DNA of 64,000 bases, taken from JAFAGX01 sp035624215. GTDB taxonomy: Bacteria > Acidobacteriota > Terriglobia > Terriglobales > Acidobacteriaceae. Location: positions 9,269 through 73,268 of the forward strand of contig DASPRY010000058.1 in assembly GCA_035624215.1 (NCBI GenBank). Direction: 5' to 3'. Under the pieces are notes generated by a model. The model made no database searches. It was not told where the DNA came from and worked only from the letters and a program-made list of their open reading frames with translations. Position 1 is the stretch's first letter, and every line of letters begins with the position of its first letter. Shown here one piece after another: positions 1 through 9,032 of this stretch. A program made the translations under genes and the position numbers.

Positions 1-464
1 TGACTCACATCTTTGCTCCAGAGCGTGATGTGGATGATGCGGCACTTATGCTGACCCGGTTTGCGAATGGAAGCATTGGCACGTTTGAAGTCAGCCGCTA
101 TGGAGTCGGATGCCAAAATCGCAATACCTTTGAGATTAATGGCTCAAAAGGCATGCTGCGCTTCACTTTGGATGACATGAATCGACTCGACTTCTTCGAT
201 GCCCAAGAGGCTTCAAACCTGCAAGGCATGCGAAGCATAACTGTAACTGGACCTGACCACCCCTACTGGCAGAGTTTCTGGAAACCCGGACACGCAATCG
301 GCTACGAGCACCCATTCATTGCCACCCTCGGCGATTTTCTCCTTGCCTGGGCACGTCAAGAACCTTTCCACGTCAATTTCGACGACGCTGTTGCCGTGCA
401 ACGAGTATTGGACGCTGTAGAACGATCCGCTGTTTCTCAGAGTTGGGTGAAATTGGATCCTTGA
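1..464 (+). CDS. Gfo/Idh/MocA family oxidoreductase, C-terminal part (5' end outside window)
   Basis: This reading frame is open from the first bases of the window and ends in TGA, so only about the last 153 residues are present. The fragment resembles the C-terminal substrate-binding alpha/beta domain of Gfo/Idh/MocA NAD(P)-dependent sugar dehydrogenases: a run like DDAALMLTRFANGSIGTFEVSR is the beta-sheet face, followed by a GxxGMLRF segment and a late FDDAVAVQRVLDAVERSA helix that is typical of the family end. The Rossmann domain and catalytic Lys motif lie upstream and cannot be checked. The next gene (GH3) converges on it. The substrate is not predictable; a sugar or inositol derivative would fit the carbohydrate context. 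Confidence 0.8.
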   Translation, partial: THIFAPERDVDDAALMLTRFANGSIGTFEVSRYGVGCQNRNTFEINGSKGMLRFTLDDMNRLDFFDAQEASNLQGMRSITVTGPDHPYWQSFWKPGHAIGYEHPFIATLGDFLLAWARQEPFHVNFDDAVAVQRVLDAVERSAVSQSWVKLDP

Positions 465-497
465 GGGCAAAACCCCGCGCAACGCCGACACCAGTTC

Positions 498-2999
498 TTA
501 CTGAACTCTTACCTTCCCCGTTAATTCGATATCTGCGCTTGAGCGCCCCACGTAGAGATCGAAATCGCCAGGCGCCGCCGTCCACTGGTGGCTGTTGACG
601 TCGTAATAGGAAAAGGCCCGCCGGTTGAGACTGATCTGAACATGCCTCGTTTCCCCGGGATTAAGGTTTATCTTCGCAAAACCCTTCAGTTCCTTCATCG
701 GACGCGGGACCCTGGCATGGCGATCGCCGACGTAAACTTCCGCGACCTCTGCACCGGCACGCTTTCCGGTGTTGGTTACGTCAAAGGCCACCGTAACCGG
801 CTGGTCACCAGACGCCTGTGCCGGCGACACCGTCAGGTTTTCGTAGGCAAACGTGGTGTAAGAAAGTCCGTATCCAAACGGGAACAGCGGTTTGATTCCT
901 GACTTGTCAAAATGACGATATCCCGTGAAGATACCTTCCGAATACGCGACCCTCTTTTCCCCATTCTTTGGATAGTAGGTGTCATGAACCGCGTTATCCT
1001 CCCAACGACGTTCGAAGGAGATCGGCAGCCTTCCTGATGGGTTGAACTCACCAAAAAGGAGCTGTGCCAGCGCTGTTCCCCCTTCTTGTCCGGAATACCA
1101 AGCCTCCAAAAGCGCCGGAACGCGGTCCAGCCACCCACTCAGGTCCACACTGCCACCGGAAGTCAGGACCACGATGGTTCTCTTGTTGAGGGCAGCAACC
1201 TCGCTAACGAGTTCGTCTTGTGCGGGAGGCAGACGGAATTCGCGGTCTGAGCTCTCGCCCTCGATAGATGCATCGAAGCCCACGGCCAGCACAACGGCGT
1301 CCGCCCGCGAAGCCAGAGATTTTGCAGACGGGCTCACTAAGGTCTCCGGACGCACAATCCCAAGATTTAAGACGGTTTTTCCCCATCCGTGGTGAGCACA
1401 GTAATCCAACTCGATCTGATGAGGACTGGCGGTGAGAGTCATCGGAACCTCGCTCACAAAGGCATACCAGTTGCTCCAGTTGTCAAATACCAGCCTGTTG
1501 TCAACATAGAGCCTGTATCCGCCGTTTTCACCCGGACCCTGCACGAGCACTAGGTAATTACCGGGAGTGTTGGGCGTAAAGTAGCCCGTCCAACGAACCG
1601 ACATGTCGGCATGCGCACCGTCGTCGCCACGGGCTGGTTCGAAGTGGAGATGTTTATCAATACTCGTCGCGACCGGTGCGCCGCTGAGATCCGCAGTGGT
1701 AAAAAACTCTGCTTTCAGACCGGGTGCTCCACCTGCGGCTTCCGTCGTGAACTCAGTTTGCTTTGCAATCTCCTCCAACGTGGGAATTCCGCGCTGGTAA
1801 TAAACTTTTGCTCCGCTGCCCAGGTAATTCGTAATCCCTTCTAAGTAACTTATTGCAACAAATGGCTTAGCCTCGGCACTGCCTCCACCCCCGGGTTGTG
1901 CCGGATATGCATCGGGTCCAATCACGGCAATCGACTTAACTTGCCCCCTGTTCAAGGGGAGAAGATTGCCCTCGTTCTTGAGCAGAACCATGCCGTCACG
2001 CGCAGCCTCCAGGGCCACCTCCCTGCCCTCCGGATTGAAGAGCGGGATGGATGAGTCGGTCTGGTCGCGATCCAGCCATCCGAACTGGATTGCCGTGCGC
2101 AAAATACGCCGGACTTTATCGTCAATGGTTGCCACGCTGACGGTGCCCGCTTGCACCGCCGGCAGCAACGTGCCACGGTTCATAAGCTTGCCCGAAGGCA
2201 TCTCCAGATCAAGTCCGCCATTCGCCGCCGCGACGCCATCGTAAGTCGAAGTCCAATCCGACATCAGGATTCCGGAGAAGCCCCATTCTTTCTTGACTAC
2301 GTCGGTGTTCAGATAGGCATTCTGGCTCATGTGGATACCGTTGGTGAGGTTGTAGGAATCCATGACGGCGCCAACGTGAGCTTCTTTAATCGCAGCTTCG
2401 AAGACCGGCATGTAGATTTCGCGCATAGTGCGCTCGTCGATAACAGAATCAATATTGTGCCGGTCGTACTCCTGATTGTTTCCCAAGTAGTGCTTGATGG
2501 TGGCGCTCACACCCTGGCTTTGAAGTCCCTCAATATAAGCCACCGCGGTTCGGGCGCTGAGAAATGGATCTTCGCCGAAGTACTCGAAGTTCCGGCCGCA
2601 CAGGGGAGCACGATAGATATTGACTCCGGGACCCAGCATGAAATGCACTCCGCGTGCGCGGGCGTCCTGTCCGATAACTCCTCCGACCCGCCGCGCCAGC
2701 TCAGGGTCCCACGTGGCTGCCAGCCCAATGCCACCGAAGACTGTCGATGGTCCGTAGTTCCGCACTCCCACAGGTCCATCAGCCATCTTCAAACGCGGCA
2801 GGCCGATGCGCGGAATGGCGCGAATGTAAAAATCATCGACCCCGCCGATAAGGTCAATCTTCTCTTCCAGGGTCAGTTGCTTGAGTAGAAAATCGACCCT
2901 GGCTTCGACGTCCGCCTGCGTCTTCTGCTGCGCCTGGCATAATCCGGGAAGAATGAGAACCGAAAAGAGCAGCCAAATGCACCGGTGCTTACGTGCCAT
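498..2999 (-). CDS. Secreted beta-glucosidase-like glycoside hydrolase family 3 with PA14 domain
   Basis: An 833-residue protein with a Sec signal peptide (about residues 1-24, cleavage near CQAQ). The GH3 N-terminal barrel holds the KH motif (K169-H170) and the nucleophile Asp in MSDW (D248). The GH3 C-terminal sandwich is interrupted by a PA14 domain (about 400-540, starting GLKAEFF and containing FTPNTPGNYLV). A fibronectin-III-like domain closes the protein (about 740-820). This GH3-PA14-Fn3 order is known from beta-glucosidases and related exo-glycosidases. The ATG is preceded by GGAGG with 5-nt spacing. It lies 20 bp behind the GlcG-like gene and downstream of a TonB receptor, so it probably removes terminal beta-linked glucose (or xylose) in the periplasm. 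Exact sugar specificity is not visible. Confidence 0.93.
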   Translation of the reverse strand: MARKHRCIWLLFSVLILPGLCQAQQKTQADVEARVDFLLKQLTLEEKIDLIGGVDDFYIRAIPRIGLPRLKMADGPVGVRNYGPSTVFGGIGLAATWDPELARRVGGVIGQDARARGVHFMLGPGVNIYRAPLCGRNFEYFGEDPFLSARTAVAYIEGLQSQGVSATIKHYLGNNQEYDRHNIDSVIDERTMREIYMPVFEAAIKEAHVGAVMDSYNLTNGIHMSQNAYLNTDVVKKEWGFSGILMSDWTSTYDGVAAANGGLDLEMPSGKLMNRGTLLPAVQAGTVSVATIDDKVRRILRTAIQFGWLDRDQTDSSIPLFNPEGREVALEAARDGMVLLKNEGNLLPLNRGQVKSIAVIGPDAYPAQPGGGGSAEAKPFVAISYLEGITNYLGSGAKVYYQRGIPTLEEIAKQTEFTTEAAGGAPGLKAEFFTTADLSGAPVATSIDKHLHFEPARGDDGAHADMSVRWTGYFTPNTPGNYLVLVQGPGENGGYRLYVDNRLVFDNWSNWYAFVSEVPMTLTASPHQIELDYCAHHGWGKTVLNLGIVRPETLVSPSAKSLASRADAVVLAVGFDASIEGESSDREFRLPPAQDELVSEVAALNKRTIVVLTSGGSVDLSGWLDRVPALLEAWYSGQEGGTALAQLLFGEFNPSGRLPISFERRWEDNAVHDTYYPKNGEKRVAYSEGIFTGYRHFDKSGIKPLFPFGYGLSYTTFAYENLTVSPAQASGDQPVTVAFDVTNTGKRAGAEVAEVYVGDRHARVPRPMKELKGFAKINLNPGETRHVQISLNRRAFSYYDVNSHQWTAAPGDFDLYVGRSSADIELTGKVRVQ

Positions 3000-3019
3000 G
3001 CAAACCTCCGTTGCACATC

Positions 3020-3445
3020 CTACGCTTTCTGGGCGGCGATGAGTTCGAGGCCGAGTGTCGCCAGTTCGATGTCTTCGGTCGACGAGAGACCGCTGACACC
3101 AATCGCACCGACCACCTCGCCATCTTTCCAGATAGGTACGCCGCCACCCCAGCCGACAAATCTGGGATCACCATAATAGGCAATGTCGTGTCCCTTTTCC
3201 GGATGCCGCACCTTTTCGCCGATTTCCTTGGTCGGCTTGCGCTCGCGAGCTGCTGTCCACGCCTTATTCGCGGCAATGCGAATTGAAGAAATTGGAGCGC
3301 CATCCATGCGCGCAAAGGCGATGAGCTCACCGTGGGAGTCAGAAACTGCGATGACAGCAGCTTTTTTCTCTTGCAAGGCTTTCTCAACGATTAGATCGAT
3401 AATTTGTTTCGCTTCGGAGTACTCAATGGTCCGACTTGTTTTCAT
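3020..3445 (-). CDS. GlcG/HbpS-family small protein
   Basis: A 141-residue protein that matches the GlcG/HbpS fold: N-terminal helix (SEAKQIIDLIVEKALQE), a VAVSDSHGELIAFARMDGAP strand-turn, and the family-typical GWGGGVPIWKDGEVVGAIGVSGLSS stretch. No signal peptide is seen, unlike the secreted HbpS heme-binding proteins; it is closer to cytoplasmic GlcG. The biochemical role of GlcG is not established. Here it lies between a TonB receptor and a GH3 glycosidase, 20 bp from the latter, so it is probably co-transcribed with it. A terminator hairpin separates it from the receptor gene. The ATG at 3445 has only a weak AAGAG-like ribosome site. Confidence 0.85.
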   Translation of the reverse strand: MKTSRTIEYSEAKQIIDLIVEKALQEKKAAVIAVSDSHGELIAFARMDGAPISSIRIAANKAWTAARERKPTKEIGEKVRHPEKGHDIAYYGDPRFVGWGGGVPIWKDGEVVGAIGVSGLSSTEDIELATLGLELIAAQKA

Positions 3446-3517
3446 CTCTTGCGACAGCCGTCTTTAAGGCAGGTAGAGCTGCAACGGCGAGAATTGATCA
3501 GCGGTCATGTCAGGGAC

Positions 3518-3555
3518 AAAAAAATTCCGGACCGGGAGAAAGGCCCGATCCGGAA
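3518..3555 (-). terminator. Rho-independent terminator behind the first TonB-dependent receptor
   Basis: On the plus strand TTCCGGACCGGG (3525-3536) is followed by a 7-nt loop and CCCGATCCGGAA (3544-3555): a 12-bp stem with one mismatch. Read on the minus strand the hairpin is followed by seven T residues (3518-3524). It lies just after the receptor stop codon at 3566 and before the GlcG-like gene, so it should lower expression of GlcG and GH3 relative to the receptor. Confidence 0.85.
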
Positions 3556-3565
3556 AATAATCCGC

Positions 3566-6500
3566 TCAGAAATTGAATTTCAAGCCGAGTTGTATGAGTC
3601 GCGGGTTGCTGTTGGGATTCGTGCTGCTGATCACACCGAATGTACCAACTCCCAAGCCCGTACCCGGGAGCCCGAATTGCACACGATTGAACAGATTGAA
3701 GAACTCAACCCGGAACTCCAGGTTTGTGTGCTCGGTGATGCCGGTCCTCTTGAAAATAGCGAAATCAAAGTTATTGATTCCGTCTGCGCGCAGCGTGGAA
3801 TCTACGCGCGCCTCATCACCAAAACCCCACTGCGGAGGCGATGAGAAGCAAGCTGTATTAAACCACTCCGCAAGTGTGCGGCTGCCCGCCTTGCTGCAAC
3901 CTGCTACCACGTCGGGACGAATGGCGCCTGTGCCAAAGCCGGCATTTGACAAGGCGGTGCTCGCGCCAGACCAGGTAATCTTGAGCGGGAAACCGCGCTG
4001 GAAAGTGGTAATGCCGTCCACGCCCCAGCCGGAAACCACTCTGTTGGCTGCTCCTCCCAAGCTGTTCAGCCACATCTTTCCTTTGCCAAACGGCAAGTCC
4101 AAGACATAGCTGACTACCAGCCGCTGGGGCACATCCTCTGAAGAAAGAGACCTCTCTCCATCGAGGTTGTTGAAGTCTTGCACCTGCCCCACCGTGCCAG
4201 TAGAGCCGTTCTCGAGCCAACTGGTGAGGGTATCGGTATTGGTCATGAGCTTGGCGTTGGTGTATGCGACCAACAGCGTGCCACCACCCTGGAATCGCCG
4301 GGTTACGCTGACCTGCAGCGAATTATAGGTGCTGCCGCAGCACCCTTGTCCCGCCATGTTCAACTGGGTGTACTGCGGGTAGGGGCGATCGAGTTGCCCG
4401 GCGAGAATAGTTGGAGCGCTGAGCACGGCATTTGGACTTGAGATGGGATTCGGGATCGACTTGACAATCGCTACCGGTTGGCCGGCAGCGGCTTGCGCGG
4501 CTGCCTGAGAAATGAAAGAGTCCGGGATCTGGTTGATGGAGATGCTGGGGTTGTAGTTGGCAAGGTGGACACCGTGCGAACCCGCATAGGCCACGTCGGC
4601 AAAGAAGCCTCCGGGCAACTGACGTTGAATATCGAGATTGTACTGCTGCACGTATGCCGGTTTCGGGAGCAGGTACGGTGCCAGAGTAGGAGCGCCGTTG
4701 GCGGCGACGAAATGCGAAGTATTTCCATTTCTACCCGGCGGCGGCAAAATTCCGTTGGCGCCGAAGGGCCCGACATTCGCACAAGACGCAACAAAGGCAG
4801 CATACCCTCCACCTACTGCGGTGCAAGTGCTTGCATCGAGACTAGCCGACGGCGACAGGCCATGATTTAGGGTGCCAAAGAACGGCGTCGTGGCAAGGTT
4901 AATCACGTCGTTATCCGGATTGAGTTGGAAAACTACGTAGTTCGGAACCCAGAAGACGCCGTAGCCACCGCGGAGCACGGTTTTGGGGTTGATGCTATAG
5001 GCAAAACCGAGGCGCGGAGCAAGCTCTTTCTTATCCAGCGGAATGTTGTTTCTACTGCCGTTGGGCCCGTTCTCAACCAGCGACACGTCCCCGATACATG
5101 GCGATCCGGGGATCCCAAGGCCGGTTGTCTGATTAAGCTGACACCCGGTGACGCTGGCATTCGTCAGGGTTGGGTCCCAATAACTCAAACGGTTGAAACG
5201 TTCTGACCACGGCCCCTGAAACTCCCAACGAAGACCCAAGTTCAAGGTCAGCTTGGAGGTGTAGCGCCAGGTGTCATTTACATAAACCGCACGGTAGGTT
5301 TGACGGCCCTGGGTCTGCGCAGGAACCTGGGCAGCGCCCTCGGTCTGGTTGATGAAGGTCGACGGCCCATTCTGAGCCAAGCCTAAAAGAAAATCTGCGA
5401 AAGCAAAACCTGTGTTGGGGACGGTCGTAACAACGCCCCCCGCAACGCTCTGCTGTGCCGTCCAGGATCCTAAGAAGCCAAATGCTCCGCTGGCGATGTT
5501 GGTTTGAAAGTAGTTGTCCAACCCCAGTAAATACTGGCCGCCAAATTGCACGGTGTGCTTGCCGCGAATCACGGTCAACTGCGGCGACGCGTTGTACTGC
5601 GTGTTGTGATCGCCAATCGCACTGTTGCCCTGGCTTCTGCCAATATCGCCGGAGAAAGGAAATGCGGGCGTGGGAGGCGTCCGCATGACGGAAGGAATTA
5701 CGCCATTATAGCTGGCTGGCCATCCGAGATCGGTGAGATCGAAACCGGATAGGATTGGCGCCCGCTTGTAAACAAAGCGGCTTCCTGAAAGATTCAAGTC
5801 AAAGATGACGGTCGGGCTGAAAGTGTGGTTGATATCGAACGCAATAGCCTTGGTGTGATAAATCTCCGAGCAGCGGTCAAAACAATACCCCGTGCCAAGC
5901 GGATTGGTTGGCAAATCAGTCAAGCCGTAATAAGTGAAGCGACCAAATACGTGGGTCTTGTCCGAAAGGTTGTAGTCACCACGCCCGACGGCTTGGTTGG
6001 TGTTACCGCCACTTGGGCTGGCGGCGGTGAAGTTGTTGGTGCCATCAACAGCTGGACCGGTGGGAGGAACAAAGTATGTGTCCCACAACTTGGTCCCGGC
6101 CTTGCTCCACTCCGCTTGCGGGATTTGGTTGTTTGGGTAAGCGGTACGGGCTCCCGTTACAGGATTGACCGAGTATGGGTCGTAGAGTTGAATCGGTGTC
6201 GGCAGCCCCAACAGGGCGGAAAAATCGCCCTGCCGTTCCGCGAGTGTGGGGACGGTGGTTGACAAAACGCTGCCCGTACGCTGCCGGTACTCCTCCCAAC
6301 TTCCAAAAAAGAACAGCTTATTCTTAACTACCGGCCCGCCAACATTGAATCCGTACTGATTCTGGACATAGGGCGGCTGTTCATTTTTCTTGCCGGCGAG
6401 CAGCTCGGTCTGCTTATTGAAATATTCGTTCGCGTTCAAAATCTTGTTGCGGAGGAATTCGTACACCTCGCCATGGAAGCTATTGCTTCCCGATTTGGTA

Positions 6501-7240
6501 CTGAAATTGACTACACCGCCGGAATATTTACCCCAGTCGGCGCCCACATTGTTGTACTGCACTTTGAATTCGCCGACTGAATCCTGGATCGGGATCAGGA
6601 TGGGAAGATTGATGTAGCCAATATTCAAGGGCTGGCCATCCAGGTACTCCGCGCTCTCATTCGCGAACGAACCACCGACCTGATAGTTTCCCCAACTGAA
6701 AGGGTTCTCGCCCACGGGTGTGCCGCCGGATCCGCCCTGGGCGACGGCCGCAGGAGAGAGCGTAATCAGGTTGTAAATATTGCGGCCATTCAAAGGCAGC
6801 TCAGTAGCCTTGCGCTCCTCAATGACTTGCCCGAGCGAAGAAGTTTCCGTCTGTAGCAATGGGGTTTCCGACGTAACCTCGACACTCTCACTGACTTGGC
6901 CGACAGTCAGACTGACATCAATACGAGTCGTTTGCTGTACTTCAACCACCACCAGCGTGCGCGTTGTCTTCTTGAAGCCCACCTTCTCGACATCAATTCG
7001 GTACTGGCCCGGAGCAAGGTTGGGAAACGCGTATAGCCCATCAGCGTTGGTGGGCTGGGTGCGTCTTTCTGTCGTGCTCACGTTGGTCAAGGTTACCTGG
7101 GCATCGGGAACCGCTGCCCCAGTAGGATCAAACACTGTACCAGTAATCGAGCCGTAAGTACTCTGTCCGTACAGGGAAACGGAAGCAAAAATCACGACGG
7201 CCACAAAGGTGAAAAACGCCCAAAACCTAGGAGACGGCAT
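3566..7240 (-). CDS. TonB-dependent receptor, Oar-like, with carboxypeptidase-regulatory-like domain
   Basis: About 1224 residues from the chosen ATG at 7240, which gives a clean signal peptide (MPSPRFWAFFTFVAVVIFASVSLYGQ region) and a GGGGTG ribosome site; an upstream in-frame start at 7288 would add 16 residues. After the signal comes a carboxypeptidase-regulatory-like/CarboxypepD_reg domain (about 25-110, with GSITGTVFDPTGAAVPDAQV), a plug domain (about 120-260, ELPLNGRN motif), then a long outer-membrane beta barrel ending in LKFNF, as expected for BAM recognition. This receptor type is expanded in Acidobacteriota and is taken to import oligosaccharides or glycopeptides. Divergent LacI gene and operator imply sugar-induced expression. 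Confidence 0.95.
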   Translation of the reverse strand: MPSPRFWAFFTFVAVVIFASVSLYGQSTYGSITGTVFDPTGAAVPDAQVTLTNVSTTERRTQPTNADGLYAFPNLAPGQYRIDVEKVGFKKTTRTLVVVEVQQTTRIDVSLTVGQVSESVEVTSETPLLQTETSSLGQVIEERKATELPLNGRNIYNLITLSPAAVAQGGSGGTPVGENPFSWGNYQVGGSFANESAEYLDGQPLNIGYINLPILIPIQDSVGEFKVQYNNVGADWGKYSGGVVNFSTKSGSNSFHGEVYEFLRNKILNANEYFNKQTELLAGKKNEQPPYVQNQYGFNVGGPVVKNKLFFFGSWEEYRQRTGSVLSTTVPTLAERQGDFSALLGLPTPIQLYDPYSVNPVTGARTAYPNNQIPQAEWSKAGTKLWDTYFVPPTGPAVDGTNNFTAASPSGGNTNQAVGRGDYNLSDKTHVFGRFTYYGLTDLPTNPLGTGYCFDRCSEIYHTKAIAFDINHTFSPTVIFDLNLSGSRFVYKRAPILSGFDLTDLGWPASYNGVIPSVMRTPPTPAFPFSGDIGRSQGNSAIGDHNTQYNASPQLTVIRGKHTVQFGGQYLLGLDNYFQTNIASGAFGFLGSWTAQQSVAGGVVTTVPNTGFAFADFLLGLAQNGPSTFINQTEGAAQVPAQTQGRQTYRAVYVNDTWRYTSKLTLNLGLRWEFQGPWSERFNRLSYWDPTLTNASVTGCQLNQTTGLGIPGSPCIGDVSLVENGPNGSRNNIPLDKKELAPRLGFAYSINPKTVLRGGYGVFWVPNYVVFQLNPDNDVINLATTPFFGTLNHGLSPSASLDASTCTAVGGGYAAFVASCANVGPFGANGILPPPGRNGNTSHFVAANGAPTLAPYLLPKPAYVQQYNLDIQRQLPGGFFADVAYAGSHGVHLANYNPSISINQIPDSFISQAAAQAAAGQPVAIVKSIPNPISSPNAVLSAPTILAGQLDRPYPQYTQLNMAGQGCCGSTYNSLQVSVTRRFQGGGTLLVAYTNAKLMTNTDTLTSWLENGSTGTVGQVQDFNNLDGERSLSSEDVPQRLVVSYVLDLPFGKGKMWLNSLGGAANRVVSGWGVDGITTFQRGFPLKITWSGASTALSNAGFGTGAIRPDVVAGCSKAGSRTLAEWFNTACFSSPPQWGFGDEARVDSTLRADGINNFDFAIFKRTGITEHTNLEFRVEFFNLFNRVQFGLPGTGLGVGTFGVISSTNPNSNPRLIQLGLKFNF

Positions 7241-7342
7241 ATCACACCCCACACGATTTTTTGAAATCCGGTGGAGTTTGCAGTACAAGAACCGCGATTG
7301 TCAAGAAAAATATAACCTTTTTAAGTTAGAGCACCGTTAACT

Positions 7343-7362
7343 TTGGGTAATCGTTTACCCAA
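7343..7362. promoter_or_regulatory. LacI-type operator, perfect palindrome
   Basis: TTGGGTAATCGTTTACCCAA is an exact inverted repeat: 8-bp arms TTGGGTAA/TTACCCAA around TCGT. The GTAA-nCGn-TTAC layout with a central CG is the common form of LacI-family operators. It lies between the receptor (start 7240) and the divergent lacI gene (start 7396), so one bound repressor could control both. Its 12-bp core, read on the minus strand, is GTAAACGATTAC, the same as the core at 50387-50398. Confidence 0.8.
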
Positions 7363-7395
7363 TTTGCTACAGATCAGTGGTATCGTTATTGCCCC

Positions 7396-8400
7396 ATGGC
7401 CGCCACCATGCAAGACATAGCGCGCGATCTGAAGATCTCGGCCGTCACGGTATCCAAAGTTCTACGAAATCAAGGCAGGATCAGCGCAGCCACCAGAAAA
7501 CGCGTATTACGGCGTGCCAAGCAACTGAATTATCAGATGAATTGGGTCGCCCGCAGTCTGGTGACGCGGCGCACCTATTCGATTGGCCTGCTTCTGCCGG
7601 AGTTCACTCATCCGTTCTTCGCTGAGATCGCCAGAGCCGTGGCCCAGACTGTCCGGCCACACGGGTATCACGTGATCACCTCGTATTTTGAGGAAGATCC
7701 TGAACTGGAAGAGAGTGAATGCGAATCTCTGCTGGCTCGGCAAGTTGATGGGCTCATTGTGGCTTCCGCCCAGGGCCCGCACCGTAGTCGGCTTTTCGAG
7801 AAGGTCCGAAGGCGAAAGGTGCCTTACGTTTTGATCGACCGTCCTATCCCTGGTCTACAGGCACCATTTGTCGGAGTCAACAACCGTGCCGTAGGGCGCC
7901 TGGCAACGGAGCACTTGATAGCCCAGAAGTGCCGACGAATTGCCCATCTCCGCGGTCCTGAAATGGGCATTGCCAGAGAGCGACTCCAAGGCTACCGCCA
8001 AGCGCTCGCCAATCATGGCCTCACTGCACGTAGAGAATACATACTAGCCGCTGGACACGAGGATCAAACTGGGTACGCGGCGATGCTACGGTTGCTCCGC
8101 CTGCGTCCAATGCCAGACGGAGTTTTCTGCTATAACGACCCGGTCGCCATCGGTGCTATGAAGGCTATCGTCGAGCAAGGTTTGAGCGTGCCTCATGATG
8201 TGGCTGTCGTAGGCGCGGGTAATGTTCACTATTGCGACGCACTGGCGGTTCCACTGACCACGGTCGATCAGGGAACATGCCAGATGGGGAGTCAAGCAGC
8301 TGAACTGCTTATCGCCCTGATCGCCAGCAAGGGTCGTCATCGGCCCCCAAAAATTTTAATTCCGCTGAGATTGGTCGTGCGAGAATCGACTGAGCGTTAG
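7396..8400 (+). CDS. LacI-family transcriptional regulator
   Basis: 334 residues. The N-terminal helix-turn-helix is clear (MQDIARDLKISAVTVSKVL, about residues 5-23), followed by the hinge region with the minor-groove segment (NYQMNWVARSL). The periplasmic-binding-protein-like effector domain runs from about 60 to 330 (IGLLLPEFTHPFFAEI, DGLIVAS, YCDALAVPLTTVDQ). A sugar or sugar phosphate is the expected effector. It is divergent from a TonB receptor with a perfect operator between them, so it probably represses the receptor (and itself) until the glycan breakdown product appears. A second in-frame ATG at 7408 is possible; neither start has a strong ribosome site. A decayed copy of its 3' end lies at 9033-9258. 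Confidence 0.95.
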   Translation: MAATMQDIARDLKISAVTVSKVLRNQGRISAATRKRVLRRAKQLNYQMNWVARSLVTRRTYSIGLLLPEFTHPFFAEIARAVAQTVRPHGYHVITSYFEEDPELEESECESLLARQVDGLIVASAQGPHRSRLFEKVRRRKVPYVLIDRPIPGLQAPFVGVNNRAVGRLATEHLIAQKCRRIAHLRGPEMGIARERLQGYRQALANHGLTARREYILAAGHEDQTGYAAMLRLLRLRPMPDGVFCYNDPVAIGAMKAIVEQGLSVPHDVAVVGAGNVHYCDALAVPLTTVDQGTCQMGSQAAELLIALIASKGRHRPPKILIPLRLVVRESTER

Positions 8401-8519
8401 TTTCCCAGCAACCGAAGCAGCACCTTAGTGTACAAATGAAACTCACTCGTTTTGCAATGGCGCTTGCGGTCGCCGGACACCCACGACCATTCCACCAGTC
8501 CTAATCAACAGGAACCGAT

Positions 8520-8873
8520 CTACTCTGGGGAGTGGGAAAGCCGCTTGGAAATTTCAGTCGCGTGAAATTCCTTTTTGTCGTCGTACGAACCCACGCAAAT
8601 TACATAATCACCGTCCTTGACCTGGCTGGCGTCAATGGTGTTCACCTTCTTCTCGCCGTGATACTGGCTCACCCACTTGGTGGAAGCGTCGTAATGTACC
8701 GTTCTCTGCCCCAATTTCTCCGTCCGGACGTCGAGTGTCGAGTTGTCCGTATTGCTGCGCACAATCCTGCCCTCCACACGAGCCTCCTTCGTGGCACCTT
8801 GGGCGAACCCGAACGTCGACATCGAGAAGACAAGCACGACCATGAACAACACAGCTGCCACTTTCTTCAACAT
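8520..8873 (-). CDS. Small secreted DUF5666-like protein
   Basis: 117 residues when started at the ATG at 8873, which has AAGGGG at good spacing and opens a signal peptide (MLKKVAAVLFMVVLVFSMSTFGFAQ). The mature part, about 92 residues, looks like a single OB-fold-type domain: VEGRIVRSNTDNSTLDVRT, then TKWVSQY, then VKDGDYVICVGSYDDKKEFHATEISKR. That pattern resembles DUF5666-type secreted proteins, common in Acidobacteriota, with no known function. The frame is open 132 bp further upstream, but this adds an implausible second hydrophobic N-terminus. It stands alone between the lacI gene and the lacI remnant. Confidence 0.75.
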   Translation of the reverse strand: MLKKVAAVLFMVVLVFSMSTFGFAQGATKEARVEGRIVRSNTDNSTLDVRTEKLGQRTVHYDASTKWVSQYHGEKKVNTIDASQVKDGDYVICVGSYDDKKEFHATEISKRLSHSPE

Positions 8874-8918
8874 GTGAATTCCCCTTTCGCTGTTAAAGAG
8901 TCCAATGCTTGGCGAGTA

Positions 8919-8947
8919 AGAATAGACTGCGCAAGCGAAAACAGCAA
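8919..8947 (-). promoter_or_regulatory. Candidate sigma-70 promoter for the small secreted protein
   Basis: On the minus strand TTGCTG (8942-8947) and TATTCT (8919-8924) are separated by 17 bp, 46 bp upstream of the ATG at 8873. The hexamer matches are only moderate (3/6 and 4/6), so this is tentative. Confidence 0.3.
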
Positions 8948-9032
8948 GCCCAACAAAGACGGTTTGCTCCCGAAAACGCCCCCGTCCCCATCGTGAGGCG
9001 CCCATAGCACGTGTTAATACAGGACAGCCCCC

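Noticed and set aside
2151..2888. 245-residue plus-strand frame antisense to the GH3 gene
   Set aside because: Antisense to strongly conserved catalytic motifs of GH3 and without family features.
7276..7304. Perfect TTGACA on the minus strand upstream of the first receptor
   Set aside because: No acceptable -10 at 15-19 bp; the hexamer may be chance.
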